Positions 29,938-35,412 of a stretch of 35,412 bases of DNA are shown here, piece after piece. This DNA is from Mesotaenium endlicherianum (taxonomy: Eukaryota; Streptophyta; Zygnematophyceae; Zygnematales; Mesotaeniaceae), in NCBI GenBank assembly GCA_009602735.1, contig WELA01004839.1, forward strand, positions 134,256 to 169,667, written 5' to 3'. The notes under the pieces are model-generated. The model saw only the letters and a list, made by a program, of their open reading frames with translations, was not told the DNA's origin and made no database searches. Each line of letters opens with the position of its first letter. Position 1 is the first letter of the stretch. A program made the position numbers and the translations under genes.

Positions 29938-30284
29938 TGTAAGGGAAACTGAGGATAAGCTATCTTTTCAAAAATTTCTACTAAGTGTTGGTAGTGTAAA
30001 ATGAGGAACTGGTTGAACATGGGAAGCACTGAGTGTGGGATGCTCCACCGCATGATGCAAGTGCAGGAAGGCCAGGAATGGGTCACCCTCCAGCTAGTCT
30101 GCCACCGACACACGTGCAAAGGTCGATCAACCCAGTCAATTCCCCACGTGCAGCAACGCACCGACCAAACGACCAGGGAATTCTCGCACGCGAGAATGAC
30201 CGCCGACACGTCGACCAGGTTGAAGGCACACGGGCTGAGAAGCCACGCACGTGCCAGGGGTCCGACGCCGTTAGGCACGACAAT
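29938..30284 (+). repeat. Start of Gypsy-2 3' LTR (U3-like), inverted partner of 30334-30638
   Basis: It begins TGTAAGGGAAAC after the polypurine tract and runs to GACAAT. Its reverse complement is related to 30334-30638 (shared blocks ACACACGTGCAAAGGTCGATC, GCACGTGCC and GTTAGGCA). The LTR seems truncated, because no CA end or U5 follows. CACGTG E-box/G-box cores occur several times in both arms. ORFs of 89-126 codons here on both strands are not kept. Confidence 0.65.
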
Positions 30285-30333
30285 ATGGCTACACTACATT
30301 AGAATACAGTAGGATATAAGCACAGGTAGAAGA

Positions 30334-30638
30334 ATTGTCATGCCTAACAGTGTCGGTCCTTCGGCACGTGCGTAGCCTTCCAGCACGTGTACCTTCGGCC
30401 TGGTTGATGTGTCGGTGGCCCTCCTCACGTGTGGCAGACATGGTCGATCGACCTTTGCACGTGTGTTGGTGACAAGCCTTACCAGGGTTAACCCATCCCT
30501 GGGTTCCTGAACTTGCACCATGCAGCCTTGACCAACACTCAGGGTGACGTTCTCTGTCACCCGGCTCTCACCATCTGCTTATCCTAAGACTTTAGCAGAA
30601 AATTTAAAAATACTTGCCTTGCCGTAATTCCTCTTACA
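30334..30638 (-). repeat. Inverted U3-like segment
   Basis: In minus orientation it starts TGTAAGAGGAATTACGG at 30638 and ends GACAAT at 30334, mirroring 29938-30284 across a 49-bp spacer (30285-30333). The result is an imperfect palindrome of about 700 bp. Confidence 0.65.
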
Positions 30639-30745
30639 AGGACGGAAGTCTCTTACTTCCACATAGGCTTTATGCCTTAAGGTTCTTGGGTTCACAGGTG
30701 AGCAAATTGTAGTTTGCAGAAATCACACTCTAAGCAGCTTGACAT
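30639..30745. other. Spacer between two inverted segments
   Basis: About 107 bases without homology elsewhere in the window, joining the U3-like segment to the right inverted arm. No coding content. Confidence 0.5.
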
Positions 30746-31861
30746 GCAACGTCAGATTCAGAGAAAATTGCCCTTCAGGCTTTCGCTTAACTTCCACAAG
30801 TCAGCTTACAAAACTCTGAAACTACGTCTATGCTGGCCTGGGTCAAGCTCTTCACTTAACACCGCGCCTTAACAGCTCTTCACTGCCAGGCTGGGCTCAC
30901 TCAGTTCTTCACTAAGAGCTTTATCTGTCAATACTACTCTCTCTCTTCGAGATGCGAATGCGACTTCTGAGAACTTGGAAATCAACACACAACTCACCAT
31001 TTTAAGGCTGCTTCACACACACACTTGTGGCGTTTGGCCGACAATGTGCTAATCTCCTAGCAGATTCTATTCTGCAGTTCTCCTTCTTCAACCGTGAGAT
31101 TCCCTCTTGGGAACTCCTACAATCCTAACTTATCTATGATACACAGAAGAATCTTCAGCGTCGTCAGAAGCGTGGGACTTTGGCCCTCCAATGGCCTTGG
31201 GAACTCCTTCTTCTTCGCGCCCTTCTTCCCTTTCCTTCTGCTTCTTGGCAAAGGTGCGTGCGAGTGAATGACATGTCTCAAGCAAGATTCGTGCCTTTCA
31301 CAGGCACCACACAGCGTCATCTTTCGAGAATGCCGTGTTTAGTCACACAACTTAGCTGCATGTCGCCTTTGTCTAGCCATGCTCAACTCAAACTCGTAGT
31401 CACTCAGCATGCATGCACACCTTGTGACTGTCGCGCGTAGCTGCTTAGCTTCTCAGCTGTTAGTCACGCCTAATTGGCTCATGGCTAAGAATTCCTGAGC
31501 GGCGTGCAAGCAAATGCCACTTGCTCAAGTTTTCCCAACCGGGCGGCCGTAACCTATCTTGGTATTGCAGCCATGACCTGGCTTAATCTGCCAGTCACAC
31601 AGTACCTGACCTGGTACTTGCCGGGCGACTCATTGCTGATCCCCAGCTCCTAGCCTCGCGTCTGTCATGTCAAATCCTCCCCCATCCCTGGGTGTGGGGC
31701 ACACTGACATTGACTGCTTGCCAGTGGTCTTGACGCCGCCATAACCGCTGACTGCGATGTAATCAGTCAAGTGGTCGGTGAGTCAACGTTGACTTTCAGC
31801 ACTAGGTGGCCGTAGCTTGCGCTGCGCGTGCGACACCGTCAAATGGATAATAGTCGCGACA
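30746..31861 (-). repeat. Right arm of the 1.1-kb inverted repeat pair
   Basis: The reverse complement begins TGTCGCGACTATTATCC at 31861 and matches 18010-19140. The flanking five bases of the two outer ends (AATAT at 18005-18009, GAAAG at 31862-31866) do not match, so the pair has no visible common target duplication. The small ORFs inside are not kept. Confidence 0.75.
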
Positions 31862-31971
31862 GAAAGTCCAATTTGACGCTCCGCGCGGTTATACTAAAGA
31901 ATATTTCCAAGTATTTCATTAGTTTAAGGATAGGATAAAATCCAAGTAGAAGTAGTCTATCCGAACTCAGC

Positions 31972-32081
31972 TTGCACTTGTTTCCTACGCCTAATACGTC
32001 AATTCTTCATTCTCCTATGCTACTGTACTATATTCTATCTATCTCTGTAATTGCCTATCTCATTTCTCCTTCGCTTGTGCA
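31972..32081 (+). repeat. DIRS 3' repeat, copy 2
   Basis: Same-orientation relative of 17569-17688. It is followed at 32100-32165 by a run of GGAGTC/GGGACTCGGGACC motifs that weakly resembles 4612-4652 just before the DIRS gag, which would fit an A2-type repeat of a split-repeat element. Confidence 0.55.
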
Positions 32082-32165
32082 GTCCCTAGTTCAAACTCTG
32101 GTGTCTGGAGTCTGGAGTCGGGAGTCGGGACCGCTCGGGAGTCGGGACTCGGGACCCTATCGCTG

Positions 32166-33331
32166 CTGACGGCGTGCTAACTCGGCTGTAGATTCTGTTA
32201 GATACGGTATAGATCCGTGCCAGCACATTAATTGCAGGTCTATATATGTGCACAGTGCAATGTGCATGTGTGTTCGAACTCTGCAGTACGACTGAGTATT
32301 AAAAGTACAATGACTCGGGTTATCTACCGGGTCTCGACGTCGTACGGCACGGCTAGAATAGTGCCCGGATCAGCCCGGATGCACCTACGTTGCTCTTTCG
32401 CCATTCAACCATGGCTGTTTGTCGTCGTACCATCGGGAGCGTCACTTTCCGCTCGACTACACCGATCGACTCCTTTCGTATGACATTCTTCTCGTTGGAT
32501 ATGCCGTCATCAACTCCAATGCCAACGTTGCTGGTGTAGACTCTAGAGAGTCTAGAATGCCGGAACACAACCATATCCAATCTAATAAGGCCCATCAACT
32601 GATTCAAATGAGGCGGCTTGTCGCACCGTTTCGCAAGCAGCACGACTCCGGAGCATTCCGTAGTCTCGCTGGCTGGGTCCCCCCCAGATTTCCTGCATAG
32701 TAGGACGATGTCGGACGCCATGGACATGCATCGTACAGTGATCAGCGGTTCATTCAAATGCTAGATGTGGATTCTGCTTTTGAAATGAACTTCGCTCTCA
32801 GATACTTGTTAGTGTGTCGATGCACCTCGTGAGTCTCTGCTTTCGTGAGAGGCAACACATGAGGATGGAGTAGGGCCTGAGTGAGCGACAAGGTTGGCAA
32901 CACTGACCTGATACACTTATCTACATCCGGCTTCATTCAACTCTTCTCTCTCCATAGTAGTATTCACGCGGTTTCTTGATTTCAAAATTTAACTTTGATG
33001 TCGAGGTATAAGATGTGAGCTCTTGGTTGTAGAAAGATGCATGTCTGCGACTTTGCATTGTCTATTAATTTTAGGAGCTGGAAGTTCTTTAGCTTTCATA
33101 TCACTATGAGCTTGGCAATTACACAGATGCATGTGACGTGATAAAGAATCTTCATAGAACATGATTTCGTATTTATACACTCATCAATTGTTTAAGCTGT
33201 TTGCAACCTGAAGGGTAGACATATGAAAACGCATTGTTCGTCTTGCCGTTGTTGATTGTGCATAGTTGCCCTGATGGGTATGAATTCGCTTCTCTGGCTG
33301 TTATTTTCATAACCATCATTTACTTGATCGT
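32166..33331. other. No supported gene
   Basis: Overlapping ORFs at 32232-32757 on both strands exclude each other and show no family signal. A minus-strand ORF at 32989-33180 could be an exon but has no recognisable motif. No RNA gene or transposon end is seen. Confidence 0.4.
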
Positions 33332-33453
33332 AAACAAGGTTAGGACGCTGTCGCATTGCAGATTGTTTACCATGATGCTTGTCTTACTGATTGTTCTGAA
33401 ACCAAAATCACCTTGATTTCAAACAAGGTTAGGACGCTGTCGCATTGCAGATT
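33332..33453 (+). repeat. 33-bp direct repeat, 89-bp spacing
   Basis: The 33 bases starting AAACAAGGTTAGGACGCTGT at 33332-33364 recur exactly at 33421-33453. Weaker similarity extends a few bases on both sides, so this is a local duplication. Confidence 0.9.
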
Positions 33454-33741
33454 ATACACCATGAATCTTCATCTCCTATGATTAAGTTCCAATTCTCCTC
33501 AATTTTTGTTTTATGTACAGCTTCGTCCAAGATGTAGTGCTGCTCCCTCAATTTTTCCAGGGATACTTAGAGCTATTTCTGATTCCTGAAGGCGTTTCTT
33601 GACGTCATTATCTTTCTGAAGGACAAACTGAACGTCACGATGATTGTGCCTGGTCTAAGGTTCTGTTTGTGCCTGGTTGCTGATGCGACATGCAGCTTGT
33701 GCAGCTTGCAACAAGCGTACGGAGAATGGGGCAGCTGGCAT
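33429..33741 (-). pseudogene. Possible coiled-coil exon(s), minus strand
   Basis: Read on the minus strand, ATG 33741 opens 28 codons (MPAAPFSVRLLQAAQAA...) to a TAG at 33657-33655. The same frame then gives RDVQFVLQKDNDVKKRLQES (about 33640-33575), a heptad-like charged helix, ending at a TAA at 33513-33511. From about 33557 another frame gives EKLREQHYILDEAVHKTKIE to a stop at 33431-33429. Joining these needs a frameshift or a small intron. Composition is much more protein-like than the surroundings, but no family is recognised. It may be exons of a host gene or a pseudogene. The ORFs 33747-33950 and 32989-33180 on the same strand could belong to it. Confidence 0.3.
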
Positions 33742-34150
33742 GGTGGTTACTGAAGCTTCTTGCCTACGTAGACCCCCACAGGCAGTCTGGAGAATATGAG
33801 CGGTCGTCGCGGGTCACCCTCGTGGCCATCAGTCTTTTGACTCTCATCTTTGGTATGCACCCGAGATGAAGTGATTGTTCGTAGCTTTACCAGAAGGCTG
33901 CATGCAAGCTCCTGGGGAGGCAGCATGTCAGAGTCAGATTGTGCATGCATGTCAGACTCGCAGGTGCATGCATGTCCTGTCTCTTGTCATCCTTGCAGGC
34001 TCGCGTAAAGACGTGAGGCAGAAGCGCGTTTCATTTAAGGCCCTTGAATGAAGGATGTTGAGGATGCTGAGAATGCTGCTGCTGATTTACTATATTTAAG
34101 CCAAGTAGGTTTCTTCACTCACACTCTTTTTCTCTCTCCCAAACATGCAG

Positions 34151-34740
34151 GCACACTGTTGGCAGCAGTTTTTGGCGTCTGTGGGCTTTACAGCCCCAGC
34201 CTGATCTGTGCCTCCTACGTCATCCTGCTGCTGCTCCTTCTCGTGCACTACAATGGGAAGAGGGACCTGGTAGTCTTCAGAGCAGGACAACTGTTGCTTC
34301 TGCAGCTCGTTCCAGCCTCAGTCCAGGTGTCACTGGGAGGCTTCAGCCCCTCGGGAGGGTGCATTTTGTGGGGCCTCTTGTCCGCCCCGCTGTCGAGCAT
34401 TGTGCCAAAGAAGGAGCTCAGAGAGGACACGAGCTCGTGGTTTCAGCCATGGCCGGGGTTCACATGGATTTTGTCCTACGTGTGCCTCAACGCGCTGGTA
34501 TATGGGGGGGAGATGTACGGGCTCTGGCAGCCAACTGCGGCCATCAGTGCCGAGGAGCAGACGCTGCTGCTCTTCCTGAACATCACGGGGTTTGCTCTCA
34601 CCACCTGGTTCATGTCGAGCACGTTCATCACGGTGTGGAAGTCGGAGACTTCGCTGGAGAAGCGCCGGTTCCGCACGCTCCTGGAGCTCACGTCGGAGGG
34701 CATCGCCATCTGCAAATCCGACGGCTGCACTGTGCTTGTG
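34151..34740 (+). CDS. Membrane sensor exon of an adenylyl/guanylyl cyclase-like protein (partial)
   Basis: Open frame 34048-34935. The real exon probably starts at 34151 after a pyrimidine-rich tract ending CAAACATGCAG, and ends near 34738-34742 at a GTGCGTAA or GTAATG donor. Hydrophobic segments lie at residues about 35-69, 80-97, 100-120, 150-170 and 178-200. The block VSLGGFSPSGGCILWGLLSAPLSSI is the signature of the integral membrane sensor found N-terminal to nucleotide cyclase catalytic domains in bacteria and algae (MASE7-like, by my recollection). The end (FRTLLELTSEGIAICKSDG) looks like the start of a PAS domain. The catalytic domain would lie beyond the window. The upstream exon is not identified: a 46-base intron from 34105 would be out of phase. 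Confidence 0.65.
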
Positions 34741-34744
34741 CGTA

Positions 34745-35412
34745 ATGTTGTGCAATACTTGACCTTTCCTTCCTCTCCCCATGCGGTCTCCCGGTGCCGT
34801 CTCTTTTTCTTGTTTGCTCCACTGCTTCGCGTACCCATTGAGCGACAGCTTGAGGCTACGCAGACTGAGAGCTCAACCTTTGGTGCGACCTGGATCGTAG
34901 GATATGATAAGCATCTGGGGCAAATTTTTATCTGAAACTTCCCTCTGCTTGCAAGGATACAGGTACTGGTGTCGACCGACCAGAGTTACAGCGCATGCGT
35001 CGACTCCGTCAAGCTTTACCATTGAGGGACCCTTTTACAGTGCTTGGTTGGGGGTGCGTGTGGTGAAGTTGGCAGAGAATTAGTCGCTGCTGCGCCAGTC
35101 GCCGCTTCTGTGGCCGAATATGGGAAGCGAAGACCGTGCAAAGCGTGGCTCTGTCGTCATGCAGTCTCTGCCTGTTGCACTCGTTGCGACAGTGCAAGCG
35201 TGTGCATTCAAGCATGTGGCGGTCGTCCCTGTGGTGGTTATCGCAAACACTTGTATGCTAGTGTGCGAGATTCTTGTAGTCCTTCTTGGGTGGAGGACAA
35301 ACGTGGACAGGCGGGCAGGCAAGCAGGTGGGTGAAGGGAAGAGGGTACTCTTGTAGACGCTTGCTTAGTCCTTTCTCAGTCTTTGTGCATGCTGACCGTG
35401 TATACCCCCCCC
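34745..35412. other. Probable intron or downstream region; no supported exon
   Basis: The ORFs on both strands overlap and lack family signals. Pyrimidine-rich stretches (about 34766-34785) could be branch/acceptor tracts. A following PAS or cyclase exon was not recognised before the window ends in a C run. Confidence 0.4.

Noticed and set aside
30001-30560. ORFs of 88-126 codons on both strands around the inner palindrome
   Set aside because: They follow the inverted LTR-like sequence and conflict with each other.
18010-31861. Maverick/Polinton or Ginger-type DNA transposon with long inverted repeats
   Set aside because: No DNA polymerase B, packaging ATPase or capsid genes, and a full RT-RNase H-integrase order is present; the inverted arms are better treated as an open question.
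32232-32757. Overlapping ORFs on both strands (83, 93 and 134 codons)
   Set aside because: Mutually exclusive, no motif, no splice or promoter support.
34330-34838. Antisense ORFs opposite the cyclase-like exon
   Set aside because: Shadows of the GC-rich coding strand; the sense strand has clear membrane-domain homology.
1-35412. CRISPR arrays, bacterial operons or ribosome-binding sites
   Set aside because: No regularly spaced short repeats and no compact gene arrays; the DNA is eukaryotic in character.

Overview
This window looks like nuclear DNA of a eukaryote, most likely a green-lineage alga or a related photosynthetic protist. The evidence is the absence of bacterial gene packing, a membrane-exon with intron-like borders at the right end, and the mix of DIRS-type, Ty3/Gypsy and piggyBac transposons. 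The Gypsy integrases carry a chromodomain in one element and a PHD-like finger in the other, a combination I associate with algal genomes. The species cannot be fixed from sequence alone.

Layout. Bases 1-4560 hold almost no supported genes: one small basic minus-strand ORF, an AT-rich stretch, heat-shock-element-like motifs, and an LTR-like segment near 4309-4558. From about 4580 to 17690 lies a decayed DIRS-type tyrosine-recombinase retrotransposon (gag, reverse transcriptase, RNase H, tyrosine recombinase). Its recombinase gene is cut by a near-complete Ty3/Gypsy chromovirus, Gypsy-1 (8478-16904). Gypsy-1 has paired LTRs of about 720 bp, a tRNA-type primer site, gag, pol with chromodomain, and an unusual extra coding region of about 1.6 kb between pol and the 3' LTR.

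From 18010 to 31861 lies a second complex. The body of another Gypsy element, Gypsy-2 (about 19141-29937), sits between two 1.1-kb related arms that are inverted, not direct. Gypsy-2 is itself broken by three later arrivals. Two are solo LTRs of one family in opposite orientation (23075-24282 and 24401-25659), which together form a near-palindrome. The third is a piggyBac-like DNA transposon (27028-29135) with exact TTAA duplication, short terminal inverted repeats and a 14-bp palindrome repeated near its ends, but with its catalytic core deleted. Gypsy-2 resumes in frame with integrase after the piggyBac copy and ends with a PHD-like finger, a polypurine tract and the start of an LTR.

Bases 31972-32081 repeat the DIRS 3' region at 17569-17688. 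The rest of the right flank is largely gene-free. A possible coiled-coil exon lies on the minus strand near 33430-33741, and a plus-strand exon at 34151-34740 encodes a membrane sensor region like those in algal adenylyl/guanylyl cyclases.

Every transposon gene carries stops, frameshifts or deletions, so this is a transposon graveyard with at least four layers of nesting and not a working system. The parts most worth a second look are the accessory coding region of Gypsy-1, the inverted arrangement around Gypsy-2, the PHD-like integrase tail and the palindromes of the piggyBac copy. All comparisons were made by eye; percent identities are approximate.
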